Below are positions 25,801-36,532 of a stretch of 64,000 nucleotides of DNA, piece after piece. The stretch is taken from positions 53,327,146-53,391,145 of the forward strand of contig CM048852.1 in the NCBI GenBank assembly GCA_026545225.1, given 5' to 3'. The notes under the pieces were generated by a model. The model ran no database searches, had not been told where the DNA came from, and was given only the letters and a program-made list of their open reading frames with translations. The translations under genes and the position numbers were made by a program. Each line of letters begins with the position of its first letter. The stretch's first letter is position 1. The DNA is from Cornus controversa (Eukaryota > Streptophyta > Magnoliopsida > Cornales > Cornaceae).

Positions 25801-27847
25801 ATGGGAATTACTAATGTTGCACAGTGCATCTGTTTCAAGTACAGAGTTGGCCAGGGGTGCTAATCTGGCCACCCAACCCAGCAGGTCAGGGGCAGGACGG
25901 CCAAAGGTTTGTTAATAGCTGGCTGCCTGGTCGACTACAAGAATTATTTCTCAATTTCAATCTAGTTAAGGCCATTCGCCTACTAAACTATAGGATAGCA
26001 CACTAGCTGGGTCAACTACCAGAGTCATGTTTCCATTTCACTATAGTTAAGGGCTTAAGGCCACTTGTCTACCAACAAAAGGATATACATTGGACTATAT
26101 CTCTTCATAACATTTCAATTATGAGCTAGGTCAACATGACCAAAACATCTTAGGATATGTTCAAAGGAAAAAAAGACAAATCTGCTTAATAGTGTAATTT
26201 CTTTTCAGAATTATGTTACACTTCAATCTGATGCATCTCTCCCAATTGGTTAGGTTTACATGTTGGCCTTGGCAACACATGACCAAACCATGTCATCTAA
26301 CTTCTCATCGTGTCATATACTAATATTACCTTTAAGTTCTTACAAATTCCATTTATTTTTATCAGTATCCATTTTACCATTCATATAGCTCCATTCATTT
26401 GGTGGGCATCTTGCTTCTTGACTGGCAAATATTATGTATACAAAGCATGCTTGGCATTGGAGTCATCCTCTAAAATTCCCACGTAGTTTTAACACCAAGT
26501 AACAATGTCAAATTTTGATGAAGTTCTAAAATTTCAATAGTTATTTTAGTTTCAATTTTCACCAATTGACCTTTTGAAATTTAAACCAAATACAAGAACT
26601 CACCACTTGACCAAAAAATAAATTCAGAAGTTTGGGATATAGTTTCAACTTTTGCTAGGGCTATAATTGACAATTTAACCAAAACTTTAAAAAATTTCCC
26701 ATGAGTCAGAATCTTGATTAAAGTGAATACAAAATCATTCATGATTAACCTATGGGATTTTTCTTGAGTGTGCTTCAGCAATGCCAAAAACACGCTCTAT
26801 ATGATATTATTTGCAGACTCTTGAGAATCAAAATACAACTTATGTATGAATTAGACAAGTAACCTTATAACACAATCTGCAGTGTTCTAAAATTGGTTTC
26901 AAAAGCATGTCATATATCGTGTAGTGTCGCTAACGAAAGAGGCAGCTGCAGGATAACACTACTTCCTGCCAATTATTAGTTAATTTATTAGACTCTCTCC
27001 TCTGATGCATTGAGCCATTTTCTAATTGCTTTCATTTTTTTGTTCTTTTGTTGGGGGGGGGGGGGGGGGGGGGGGGGGTTGACTGCAACAAAGTCAATTA
27101 AAGCACAGTACTAACTCAGACACCTTATTTGAGCTTTAGTCTTAGATTTCCATCATATGCACAACTCATCTTCCAAGATGTGAGACCCAGCTTAATGTAT
27201 TGCGTTCAAACTCTTCGTTCTGAATATGGTTACTCTTTGCAAAATGAAACTTCAATCCATCGATTACCGTAAATAAAAATTCTTAAAGAAAAGTGGTTTG
27301 GTTTGGGAGAAGCAAAAATGAACCCACATATATAAGATCCATAAACATAGAACTTACAGTTTAGGCAATACTAAAAAAGAATAAATTGGATGAATTGTTG
27401 TAGCTTAGGTTCAAAATTATTGCACTTGTGAACGTAACAATATGACAATGGATCACCTAAAAGAGGTTTCCTTGATAAAATTAATTTGCATAGAGAAATC
27501 AATTGTGATATGGAGATTAATGATAATTTATATATGAAAAAGACTATTAAACAACAGTCCAATCTATAACAAAGTAAAGCTGAAGAACAAAGTATATAAT
27601 GCCTTAAAGAAACAAAAGCAAAAGAAAACCAATAACTGACTTGAGTAAATCACATACTCATATCCCTCAATTCCGCTAATCATCATTATGGAGTACAACA
27701 TCAACAAAAAAAATTGCAGAAAACAATATATATAGATATATATAGTACAGATACAGAAAGAGATAAACCTGGTTTCTGAGCTGTTGTGACATCCAAGAAG
27801 AGAAGAACAGAGGAGAGAAGGAGAAAGAGAAACCTAGCCGCCTCCAT
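11313..27847 (-). CDS. Malectin-like LRR receptor kinase (At1g67720/At2g37050 type)
   Basis: Fifteen coding exons: 27847-27769, 25043-24512, 24173-23668, 23468-23336, 22652-22581, 22466-22398, 22318-22247, 21870-21802, 19209-19055, 18962-18721, 15610-15484, 15398-15330, 15192-15006, 12331-12196 and 11648-11313. All use GT-AG and give 927 aa (the Arabidopsis protein has 929). Residues 1-24 are a signal peptide and about 27-373 a malectin-like domain. A GDPC linker motif lies at 393-396, followed by about four LRRs (417-510), each mostly on its own 69-72 nt exon. The membrane segment is about 530-552. The kinase domain has a [11 protein letters not shown] loop (606-616), Lys627, Glu643, HRD (723-725) and DFG (743-745), so it should be an active RD kinase. 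The C terminus ends [12 protein letters not shown], as in the family. It is a plasma-membrane receptor; the ligand is unknown. Introns 1, 8, 10 and 13 exceed 2.5 kb. The donor after exon 9 (GTCTGA) is weak. Confidence 0.95.
11893..12030. repeat. Perfect 138-bp palindrome in intron 14 of the receptor kinase
   Basis: The arms 11893-11961 and 11962-12030 are exact reverse complements over all 69 bases, with no spacer. The centre is a TA run flanked by G and C (11953-11970). The outer ends read CCTCAACAACATACACACC and its complement. Directly to the right lies another TA run. Confidence 0.95.
12760..12862 (+). mobile_element. Possible SINE 3' part with B-box and A-tail
   Basis: GGGTTCAACTCC at about 12802 resembles a pol III B box and is followed after about 45 bases by a poly-A run. 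No convincing A box was found upstream, so this could be chance or a 5'-truncated copy. It lies in intron 13 of the receptor kinase. Confidence 0.3.
13371..14530 (-). mobile_element. L1-type LINE remnant (RT C-terminal and zf-RVT part)
   Basis: Minus-strand pieces match the end of plant L1 reverse transcriptase proteins. At 14348-14530 there is [11 protein letters not shown], the family's SKGGRLTLI motif, followed by a run like YFLSLFPIP. At 13703-13939 there is a zf-RVT piece with [18 protein letters not shown], a CCMC zinc knuckle and [10 protein letters not shown]. The order agrees with one 5'-truncated insertion read on the minus strand. Frames are interrupted, so it is dead. It lies in intron 13 of the receptor kinase in the same orientation. 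The true ends were not found. Confidence 0.7.
16727..16873. repeat. GT/GA and CT microsatellites
   Basis: A (TG)n(AG)n tract at about 16729-16762 is followed by a (CT)n tract at about 16847-16872 inside intron 10 of the receptor kinase. Confidence 0.8.
17356..17907. repeat. Cluster of GA/CT microsatellites with diverged repeat units
   Basis: GA runs lie at 17356-17374, 17447-17460 and 17588-17597, and a long CT run at 17873-17907. Between them, related segments around TTTGGCCTGAA or TTTGGCCTGGA with CAAA upstream recur at about 17410, 17530 and 17645, so the stretch looks like a decayed tandem array. Confidence 0.6.
19744..21386. mobile_element. Non-autonomous DNA transposon with inverted ends, intron 8
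   Basis: The left end (GTAAATTACACTGATCACT, later GGTCTGCCTTAAT) and the reverse complement of the right end (GTAAATTACACTCACCTCT, later GTTCTGCCTTAAT) align over about 40 bases. The ends are diverged, and no exact target duplication was found. A 9-base degenerate one (AAATTTAAG versus AAATTCAAA) is possible and would suggest a Mutator-like element. The interior has C/T-rich and G/A-rich stretches and short open frames without a recognised domain, and no transposase was seen. Confidence 0.55.
25850..26065. repeat. Two-copy imperfect tandem repeat in intron 1
   Basis: A block of about 90 bases containing GGTCGACTAC, then a T/A-rich stretch and AGTTAAGGCCATTCGCCTAC recurs as GGTCAACTAC and AGTTAAGGGCTTAAGGCCAC. 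The origin is unknown. Confidence 0.5.
27053..27078. repeat. 26-base poly-G run (poly-C in the transcript)
   Basis: An uninterrupted G run lies in intron 1 of the receptor kinase. Its exact length is likely to be unreliable in any assembly. Confidence 0.9.
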
Positions 27848-28412
27848 TTCCCTTGTTGTGTGATGAAAAAGAGTGACAGAGAAAATGATAGCATAAAAAT
27901 GGTGGATAAAAAGGAAAGAACAGATAAAAAAAAAAGTGACTGTATTATAGAGCAAGGCAAATTGATGAAAAAAGAAAAGCTCAAAGTTTGTTGAAATGGT
28001 AAAGTAGTAAATGCATCTATCTATCTGTTTTGGCCACAAAAACAAATCAAATATATCTGGGGGTTTGATTCTCTCTTATTATATAATTTTAGAGAGAGAG
28101 AGAGAGTAGTGCTGTACTACGTTGGATGGAGAGGTGTGGATACTGGATATGATAGTGGAAGGAAGGAGTCTCGTCTACTAGTACTTGTTGTGGGGTTGTC
28201 TGTCAGGTGTGGGACCCACAAAAAAATGGCAGTGATAGGTTTGGAGTGTTTGGACTTGGAATGACGGAACTGTAAAGGACGGGATTCGCACACTACAGAG
28301 ACAGTGGTCGTTCTGGGTCCCACCATTTCGTTTCAATTGAAGTACATTCTCATTTGCATACGAAGAATTGTTGACCCACGCGCAACATGAGCGGAGTGTG
28401 CACCAAATTTAC
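27848..28412 (-). promoter_or_regulatory. Receptor kinase 5' UTR and promoter
   Basis: A CT-rich leader element lies on the minus strand opposite the GA run at 28091-28107, next to an AT-rich ATTATATAATAAG stretch at 28076-28088 that may serve as a TATA region. An upstream in-frame ATG exists at 28045, but the extension would bury the signal peptide, so the ATG at 27847 is preferred. Confidence 0.4.
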
Positions 28413-28415
28413 TAA

Positions 28416-29718
28416 GAGCATCCACTATGGGATCTCCAAATTTGAATTTTAACTAGCCACCTCAACAATTTAGCTAGTCACATCATCATATCAGGATTTC
28501 TAAATTTTGACTCCACAACAGGTTCTCCAGATTTGAATTTTAGCCAACCACATCATAATTTCTAATTTTAACTCCACAACAGATTTTCTAAATTTTTATT
28601 ACCCACACAATTAAATAATCTTACACAATTAAATTAATTTTAAAATTTTATGTATATACATATTTATATTAAATTTTTTTATACTTTTTTAACTTAAAAA
28701 ATTCATAATTTTTTCGTTTTAAATCAAAAAATAGCCTAAGTGGTACTCAAATTAAAGCTCTCAGAATTATCTTTATAACAAAATTAGTTTCATCAAAAAA
28801 TTTAATTTGTAGTGAAAGTTATTGACATTTAAGTAAATGATACACATATATATATATATATATACATGGCACGATTTTCGAGAAAAACAAAGACCAAAAA
28901 AAAAAAATACAAACCTTTGGTTAGCTAAGAGCATCCACTATGGGATTTCCAAATTTGGTTCTCCAAATTTAAATTTTAGCTAGTCACCTCAACAATTTAG
29001 CTAGCCACATCATCATATCAGGATATCTAAATTTTGACTCCACAACAGGTTCTCCAGATTTGAATTTTAGCCAACCACATCATAATTTCTAATTTTAACT
29101 CCACAACAGATTTTCCAAATTTTTATTACCCACACAATTAAATAATCTTATACAATTAAATTAATTTTAAAATTTTATGTATATACATATTTATATTAAA
29201 TTTTTTAATACTTTTTTAACTTAAAAAATTCATAATTTTTTCGTTTTAAATCAAAAAATAGCCTAAGTGGTACTCAAATTAAAGCTCTCGAAATTATCTT
29301 TATAACAAAATTAGTTTCATTAAAAAATTTAATTTGTAGTGAAAGTTATTGACATTTAAGTAAATGATACACATATATATATATATATACATGGCACGAT
29401 TTTCGAGAAAAACAAAGACCAAAAAAAAAAAATACAAACCTTTGGTTAGCTAAGTGGTTCGCCGGATCCGACTAACCACTTGGCTAACCTCAAGTGGGAC
29501 CCATAAATATAGCTATCACATTGTATTGCTACCGTGTGTATTTGATCTCCAAACGTGGCTTTGGCTATCCCATTGGTGATGCTCTAAGTGGTTCGCCTGA
29601 TCCGGCTAACCACTTGGCTAACCTCAAGTGGGACCCATAAATATAGTTATCACATTGTATTGCTACAGTGTGTATTTGATCTCCAAACGTGGCTTTGGTT
29701 ATCCCATTGGTGATGCTC
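28416..29718. mobile_element. Tourist-like MITE carrying a nested copy of itself
   Basis: The outer element begins GAGCATCCACTATGGGAT and ends with the inverted partner ATCCCATTGGTGATGCTC. It is flanked by TAA on both sides (28413-28415 and 29719-29721). A second full copy interrupts it, so the left part appears twice (28416-28928 and from 28929) and the right part appears twice (to 29584 and 29588-29718). Without the insert the outer copy is about 644 bp. The 3-bp TWA target and the short inverted ends point to PIF/Harbinger-type movement. No coding capacity was seen. Confidence 0.85.
28929..29584. mobile_element. Inner Tourist-like MITE copy, 656 bp
   Basis: This is a complete copy with the same ends as the outer element, flanked by TAA at 28926-28928 and 29585-29587. 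The target is the outer copy's own internal GCTAAGTGG. The two copies differ by few bases and a small insertion near the left end, so both are young. Confidence 0.85.
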
Positions 29719-29721
29719 TAA

Positions 29722-31139
29722 ACGGAGACTCGAACTGGTTGTAAACACCTTTCACAAGCTCACGTTCGTGAACATAAACTAATTTATATTTATAAAAAAG
29801 TCAAATAATTTTGAACACAAGTTACCAAAGTCGTTTTTTTTATATAATAATGAGTGGGATTTGAGTTTAACTTTTTGAACTCATCAGAAATAAAAGAATG
29901 AAGTTCAAATATGTTCAAACTCAACTCATTTCAATTCATTTATAACTTCATTTTATATATATATATATATTAGTGAATGACTATATTTATAGTACTATCA
30001 TGTACTTGAAATTATAATCTTAAGATAAAGTAATTTTAAACCGTAAATAGCAAAAGATATTTTGAATAGTAGAATTAATTTTTTAATTATTTTTGACCGT
30101 TAAATTAAATATTTTGTCCTTATTATACCAAACTTTTATATTATATAGATTTTATTTTTTTATATAAAATGTTTATAGCAATTTTATTCTTATATTACAA
30201 TTTAAAAAAGAAATATATTATCTTATATTAAATATCATTATTTATTTTAGAGTTGTCGGCACTTTGAGCTTGAGGTATTTAATTTGGACTGGGATCCGAT
30301 GCGGTATAGTACCGTACAAGTGTTTTTTTTCTATTGCATCGCACGGTCCATAAAAGATGAGGACTAATAATTTAGGTGTAGTTGAAAAGTTATTAAGAAA
30401 TTTTTGTTATCAGCAGAGAAGGGCAAATTCAAAAGTCAAAATGGTAGGATGTCATTTTTCAAAAATCTCATTTTATATATATATATATATGAAGAGTTTG
30501 AAGGTCCAAGAGCCAAGTAAGATAAAATAAGTGTTTTTTATTTATTTATCAAAAAAGAAAATAAATAAATAGTTTATCCTAATTAAGTAACTAATTAATT
30601 CATTATCAAGAAAGGGACAGGAACAAAAGAACTCCATATCCCTAATTGGGAAATCATCGTTGTTAAACCTAATCATAGGTGTTGATACTATTTTTCTTTC
30701 ACTTTCATATATATATATATATATTCTTATGTTGTTAAAGTAGTTAAAACTCTTTTTGACGCAGGTTTACGATACAGAATTCTTTTAGTGTGATAAATAA
30801 GTTGAAAACTTTCAAGAAAGTGATTGCTTATTCTTTATAGGATTGTTTATGGACTGCCTTTATCAAAGTGTGTGTGGATTAACTTTGTCACAACTTTATA
30901 AAAAGATAACTCATTTCTCATTCTTTTTTATACCTACTTTTTCTTTACCTGTTGCACTTTGAAGTGGAATCAAACGCTACAGGTTGGTCTGCATAATTTA
31001 CACCACATCTTTCTATTTTATTTTATTTTTTAAAACAATATAAATATATATATATGAGTTTTCTTAGTGTCTAAGTTTACAGAGTGACAACCATTTACAA
31101 CAAAAATTAATGAATATAAAAAAATTGTTCACTACGCAT
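29722..31139. other. AT-rich intergenic stretch
   Basis: No gene and no clear element ends were found. TA microsatellites lie at about 29954-29970, 30474-30490 and 30708-30723. Confidence 0.4.
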
Positions 31140-31337
31140 TAGGGATGGCAATTTTATCCGCCCCGTCGAATTTTCGCCCCGTCCAGTCCCGTTTAGGGAG
31201 CCTAAGGGAGCCATTTTTTTTCCGTAAGGACGGGTTTGAAAAAAAAAATCAAAATCCGCCTCAGGTACGTGACGGGTTCGAGGCTCTATAATAACTCGCC
31301 CCACCCCGCCTATATATTTTATTATTATAAATATAGT

Positions 31338-31375
<38 letters not shown>

Positions 31376-31876
31376 CAAATTATAATTTTACTTTTTGTTG
31401 TATTAAGACTTATATTTTCATTTTATCTTTTTGTTGTATTAACACTTCTTTAATTGTTAGATCAATCTTGTTACTAAGTTATTTAGTTATGAAATATATT
31501 TTCTATAATAAGCTATTTAATTATGGAATCTCATAATTTTATTTCTTAAACAGAGATTATACTATTTTGAATTTAATAATATCAAACTTGATACTACCCA
31601 CTAGGCTCGTATTTTTTAAAAAAATTAATTTTTATTGATGTTTGATGTGGTTACAATTTTGTGGGGAGGGGCCCCGCCTCACTCGTTTCGTTCCACCCAT
31701 TTTGAAATTTTAAACGGGTCGGGGACCGGGTGGGGTTTCTCCCAACGGGGCGAGGATGAGTTTTGAAATTTCATCCCGTTTCAAATCCGTGACAGATTTG
31801 GTAATTGTGTTAAAAGTAGCGGGGCGGGGTCGAGTTTAGGCAAATTCGTGCAGTACCCGCCCCTTTGCCATCCCTA
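31140..31876. mobile_element. hAT-like MITE, 737 bp
   Basis: The ends TAGGGATGGCAA and TTGCCATCCCTA are exact inverted repeats. They are flanked by the exact 8-bp duplication CTACGCAT (31132-31139 and 31877-31884), which is typical of hAT. The outer 150 bases on each side are rich in CCCCGCC/GGGGCGG blocks and the middle is AT-rich. No transposase was seen. Confidence 0.9.
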
Positions 31877-32017
31877 CTACGCATGGTTTTGTATAATGAA
31901 TGCGTTTGGCATGAACTTGCCGGTTCATTAAAAATATGTAGATACAAACAAAGGAGACCCTAAAAGCCTTCTTTTTAAATGGAAAATAACCTTAGAATAA
32001 ACAAAGTGAAATTCTTA

Positions 32018-32643
32018 GGCCTTGTTTGATAACATTTTCATTTTTTGTTTTTCGTTTTTATCTTTAATATTTTAGAAGCCACGACAGAAAATGCGTTTGG
32101 AAACATAATTTTATTTATGAAAAAAATAAGAACAATGTAAAAATTCTGACAACCATTTAGGAATAATTTAAAACTTCAGTTCAAGTTTTCATTTCTAAAC
32201 ATTTTTATAAAGTACAGTAAATAAAATTTTTGGTTGCTAAGAAAATATAAATATAATGAAATACAATAAATTAAAATTGATAAATAAATAAGAATAAATT
32301 TTCTTATAAAATTCAATAGATAAAAAATTTGGTTGCTCAAAAAATATCAATATAATAAATAAAATATAATAAATAAAACGTTGGTTGCTCAAAAATATGG
32401 ACGCTTATTTTTTTTTTTTCAATTATTACAACTTTTTTATTTTAGTCCATAATAGTACTAATGGGTTTTTTTTTTTTTTTTTTGGTTACCAAACATGTTT
32501 TATGTTTTGTGCTTTCAAACACTCAATAGTAGCATATGACATTACCAAACGTCTATTGTCTGCTGCTTTTGATAGAATTTGATTTTCAACTTTCATTTTT
32601 TTTATAAAAAAAAAAAAAAAAGGCAGCATTACCAAACAAGCCC
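32018..32643. mobile_element. Tourist/Harbinger-like MITE, 626 bp
   Basis: The left end GGCCTTGTTTGATAAC and right end ATTACCAAACAAGCCC are inverted repeats with the TGTTTGG core common in PIF/Harbinger MITEs. TTA flanks both sides (32015-32017 and 32644-32646). The interior is AT-rich with poly-T and poly-A runs and no open frame of note. Confidence 0.75.
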
Positions 32644-32646
32644 TTA

Positions 32647-33170
32647 TCTAATTATCTTTGTGGTTATTGATTGTAATTTTGTTGAGTGGGTGATTGGACC
32701 TTTCCAATAATGTATTCGTAACTCTCTTGTTCTATACTCTAATTATTATGTAGCATCATTACTTTTGTTTGGCTAATCTACATCCATGGCACATCATCCA
32801 TACTAATAGACAGAATTAACAGATCATTTATTTGATTGATTTGCTTGGAGATTATCTTAAAAATTAAAAAGTATGTTATTTTTCAATATGAATTAATAAT
32901 TTTATTGATGAAAAAGAAAAAGATGTGATTTATAAATGACAAATATAAATATTCCATTCGATTTCGATGAGTAGGCAAGTAATAAAATTCGTGTTGATGG
33001 GACCATTTTGCAGTAGTAAAGCCATAGCTCCAAGTAAAAAAAAGCAAATTACAAAGAAGTTATATTTTTCATTTTATAAGAGCTATAAATTCTATAATAG
33101 CATTCGAAATCGGAGTCCCATTTCATTTCAGTACATCAGGTGGTGGGTGTTGTTTGGTAAATATTCGATG
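32647..33170. other. Intergenic, nothing recognised
   Basis: AT-rich sequence with short open frames only. The + strand frame at 32967-33206 has no recognised domain and runs into the following foldback element. Confidence 0.4.
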
Positions 33171-33318
33171 AGCCGGATATATCGTGTCATTAATATGCTC
33201 AGCTAATAAAAATGCATTATTTTAGTGAAATTGGTCTCACCAACATATGAAAACTGCTTTCAATCAACTAAAATAATGTATTTTTATTGGCGGGGTATAT
33301 CGATGATGTGATATGCCG
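33171..33318. mobile_element. Foldback MITE, about 148 bp
   Basis: The left arm (GAGCCGGATATATCGTGTC, then AATAAAAATGCATTATTTTAGT) pairs with the right arm ending GATATGCCGGAC over about 55 bases per side. The unpaired loop is short. No clear target duplication was found. Confidence 0.65.
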
Positions 33319-33793
33319 GACTTATTTTTGAGATGAAAAATCATTGTTGTGACCTTTAAATGTTATTAGTATAAATTTTCTATTTTGTTTAGATCCGCAC
33401 AGTCTAATGAAATTTATTTTACTTGAAAATGATATAAGTTCACAGGTTGGTTGTCTCGAAAAACAACCTAATTGGTGGTGAAGATTTGTGCTTAGGGTCC
33501 AATTGAATTTGAGTTCCACCAATGCAAGCCCAGCTCAGCTGATTCCAAACTAGAGCAGGCCTTAATCACACAAACTTCGAGTTGAATGGGTAATAAATGG
33601 GCTAAAGGACTCGCACCATAGTCAAGGCCCAACCGGAAGTAGGTATTCTAGACCAAATTAAGTCTAAGCTAAATGGGTCCATTATAGTATGACCAAGCCC
33701 AGCCTGAACAGCCACGTAGCAATCATTTTTAGCAAGAAATAAGACTGGAATATGAATTCTATTCATTGTCTATACTTACAAAAGCAAGAAAAG

Positions 33794-33831
<38 letters not shown>

Positions 33832-33939
33832 AGTCGAATCAGGGCGGGCCTATTCCCCCATCCCCCTCAAATTTTATTTTAAAATTCTTGAAAAATATTT
33901 GGTCCCTCCAAATGTTTGAAAAATTCTATTTAATAATTA

Positions 33940-34111
33940 GGGTAATGCTACTCAGATAGAATTTTTAGGCAGAATTTGTAGGCAGAAACATTTACATCCA
34001 TTGGATGCATGTGGTGAGTGTATGTGGTGGGGCCTACCACATGCTTCCAATGGATATAAATGTTTCTGCCTACGAATTCTGCTTAAGTATTCTGCCTGAG
34101 TAGCATTACCC
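33940..34111. mobile_element. 172-bp Mutator-like foldback MITE, copy 1
   Basis: GGGTAATGCTACTCAG at the left end pairs with CTGAGTAGCATTACCC at the right, and most of the element folds back on itself. It is flanked by the exact 9-bp duplication TAATAATTA (33931-33939 and 34112-34120). It has the same length and sequence type as the copy at 41957-42128. Confidence 0.9.
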
Positions 34112-34483
34112 TAATAATTAATAGGGCTCTATAATAGTTTAATTAAAGTATATTAAAAAGATTTACTTGCAAAAAAAATTATATTAACAAGTAAACTCCA
34201 CAAAGCTAACAAATAATCTCAATTTTCAATCTTTTAAGCTTTATTTATTAAAACCCACACACACATATATATAATAAGATATATGACTCATATTTTTCTT
34301 CTTCTCATTGTTCTACTATTTTTTAAATTTTTTTTTTTTGTCCATTTATATATTATACATTGCCAAATTAGATATATTTATGCATGAGTTATGGAATAAT
34401 TTTTATATATACATGATCTTATTTTATTTTTATAAACTATAGTTTATATGTATTTTTAAATTTTATTTTCATAAACTAATTCG

Positions 34484-34600
34484 ATGTCCACCAAAGGCCT
34501 AATGGCCAAGCAGTATGTCCTCTCCTTTCAAATTGAAAGCGAGAGGATTCGAGTTTCTTCATAGGGGAAAAAACTCACATGGCTTGTGAGGTGTTTCGTG
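34484..34600 (+). mobile_element. tRNA-derived SINE or tRNA pseudogene (head part)
   Basis: TGGCCAAGCAG at about 34503 fits the pol III A box and GATTCGAGTTT at about 34547 approximates the B box, about 35 bases apart. The sequence cannot fold into a full tRNA with a normal acceptor stem, so a SINE head is more likely. The 3' end was not determined. Confidence 0.45.
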
Positions 34601-34699
34601 TATTTAGGGGGATTAATCTCATCTAAAGGGTATGGATTACTTCCTGTTTTGGGTTCGACGCACGTGACCCACAAGTAAAAATCCCCTCTAATGAAGGTT

Positions 34700-34860
34700 T
34701 TTCTGCAGCGCCTCGAGTGACATTTGTATCTATCGATAGTAACTCACGTTACTAAAATGAATGACATCGTTGTCATCTATTTTAGTAACCAAAGTTACTA
34801 GTTGATAGTGTCACCTATTGTAATAACATGAGTTACTACTAATAGTAAAAAACTTCATCG
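34700..34860. repeat. Dispersed repeat related to 35460-35545
   Basis: A block with ATAGTAACTCACGTTACTAAA, a TCATCTATTTTAGTAA core and ATAGTGTCACCTATTGTAATAA recurs at 35460-35545 as TCATCTATTTTAATAA and TTTTGTCACATATTATAATAA. It is probably part of a small, diverged transposon family. Confidence 0.5.
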
Positions 34861-35553
34861 TTGAATTTGGATCCCCTCCCAATTTATATGAAAATAAGAG
34901 AAGAACGATGAGATGATGATTATGTATGAAGTAAATTCGCCCTTTAAGGAGTAATTATCTTTCTCTTCCAATTATGGAGTAAATTGTCATCAAGTAACAT
35001 ATAGATAAAATCTCTATATTTTAAACTAAATTACATTAAAACCCCCTCAAGTATCACTCTGTGACAAAATATTTTCATAAACTATCAACTCTACTAATAT
35101 AATATTAAAGTTTGCAAAAGAAAATTACATTCAAGTTAATCCAACGGATTAACTCCCCAAATAAATATTTCTGATTCCATCGGTTTGTTTATGTCATTGT
35201 TGATTTCTCACATGTGAAAAACAAGAGATTGGAGAAAAGACAATAACAACAGTGTACAGAAAAGCCTTTAACCCGGCCACACCAAGAACTGTATATATAT
35301 ATATATATATATATATAGTCTGAATGCCTGAATGGAAAGGTCATGGGAAAGATGAAGAACCCCGGCATGAGAGAGAATGACAAGGTGTACGTTGGGAAAG
35401 AGGAGAAAACAGTTACGCTTCCATCGTGTTGGTGATATATGAACATGCCCAAGTGACAATATAAGTGGTAACTTATGTTATTAAAATAGGTGATACAATA
35501 TCATCTATTTTAATAAAGTGAGTTACTAGTAATTTTTGTCACATATTATAATA

Positions 35554-35997
35554 AAGGAGTGCTAGGGGCAGTCGCTTAAGCGACTGTCCTTCCACAGTCG
35601 CTTTATTCATTGATGAAAATTAATTAGAGTAATTAATGTATTTTTGTGTAATAAATGTCTTACTTTTCCATCCAACAAAATGTCCTTCTAGTTTTAAGAT
35701 ATTTATACTAATGCCATAAACAAACAAATAAAACTATATTGGTCATTAAATAATTCTTCAGTTTTAAAAGAAAAATATATAGAAAATGATTATAATAAGT
35801 ATATGGATTAATATAAAAAATTATTATTTAATTTTTTTTTGTTACCATAGCTTTGTTTGTTTGTTGATGGCATTAGTGTAAATATCTTAAAACTAAAAGG
35901 TCATTTTTGTTGAATGGAAAAGTAAGACATTTATTACACAAAAATGCATTAATTACTCTGATTAATTTTCACCAATGAATAGAGCGTGGCACTCCTC
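35554..35997. mobile_element. Mutator-like foldback MITE, 444 bp
   Basis: Left AAGGAGTGCTAGG and right GGCACTCCTC are the ends of inverted arms about 150 bases long, with high pairing around AATTAATGTATTTTTGTGTA and TTAAGATATTTA. The exact 9-bp duplication ATTATAATA lies at 35545-35553 and 35998-36006. No coding sequence was seen. Confidence 0.8.
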
Positions 35998-36165
35998 ATT
36001 ATAATAATGTGTAACAAATAAAATTGTAGAAAAACTCTCATTAAAGAGGATAATGATCGCTACTACATAGGCATTTTGTACGTGACAATTCATAGTTATT
36101 TGTGCACTGCTGATGCCCAAATATCAAGGAGCCTAAAAGTTAATATATATATATGTATTGTACAT

Positions 36166-36493
36166 TGTTAGATTATATATTTTTTATTATATATTATATA
36201 TCTTTTTCTAATAGGTTTTTTACATTTTTTCTTAAATCATATAGAATTAGAATTTTTTATCTTCTAAGTTTACTTAATTTACAAAATTATGTGCCTATAA
36301 ATATGCTTTAATGTATTGTTCATAATATCAATTAATATATTAATTCAATCAAATACAATTATCTTTTTTTATTTCTAACATGGTATCAAAGCCTACCAAT
36401 TTTTAGTACTCCGTCTTCATATTTCGTTGCATCACCGCTGGGGATGGCACCATCAGCTTTATCTCCGATGGGTAATCGTTAAAATAACTTCTG

Positions 36494-36532
<39 letters not shown>

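Noticed and set aside
27848-28045. In-frame upstream Met that would extend the receptor kinase by 66 residues
   Set aside because: The extension is AT-driven, would hide the signal peptide, and has no counterpart in the family; it is most likely 5' UTR.
28416-29718. Simple tandem duplications of a 513-bp and a 132-bp block
   Set aside because: TAA duplications at four junctions and matching element ends explain the pattern better as one element inside another.
34484-34600. Functional tRNA gene
   Set aside because: A-box and B-box-like motifs are present, but no proper acceptor stem or anticodon arm could be drawn; a SINE or pseudogene is more likely.
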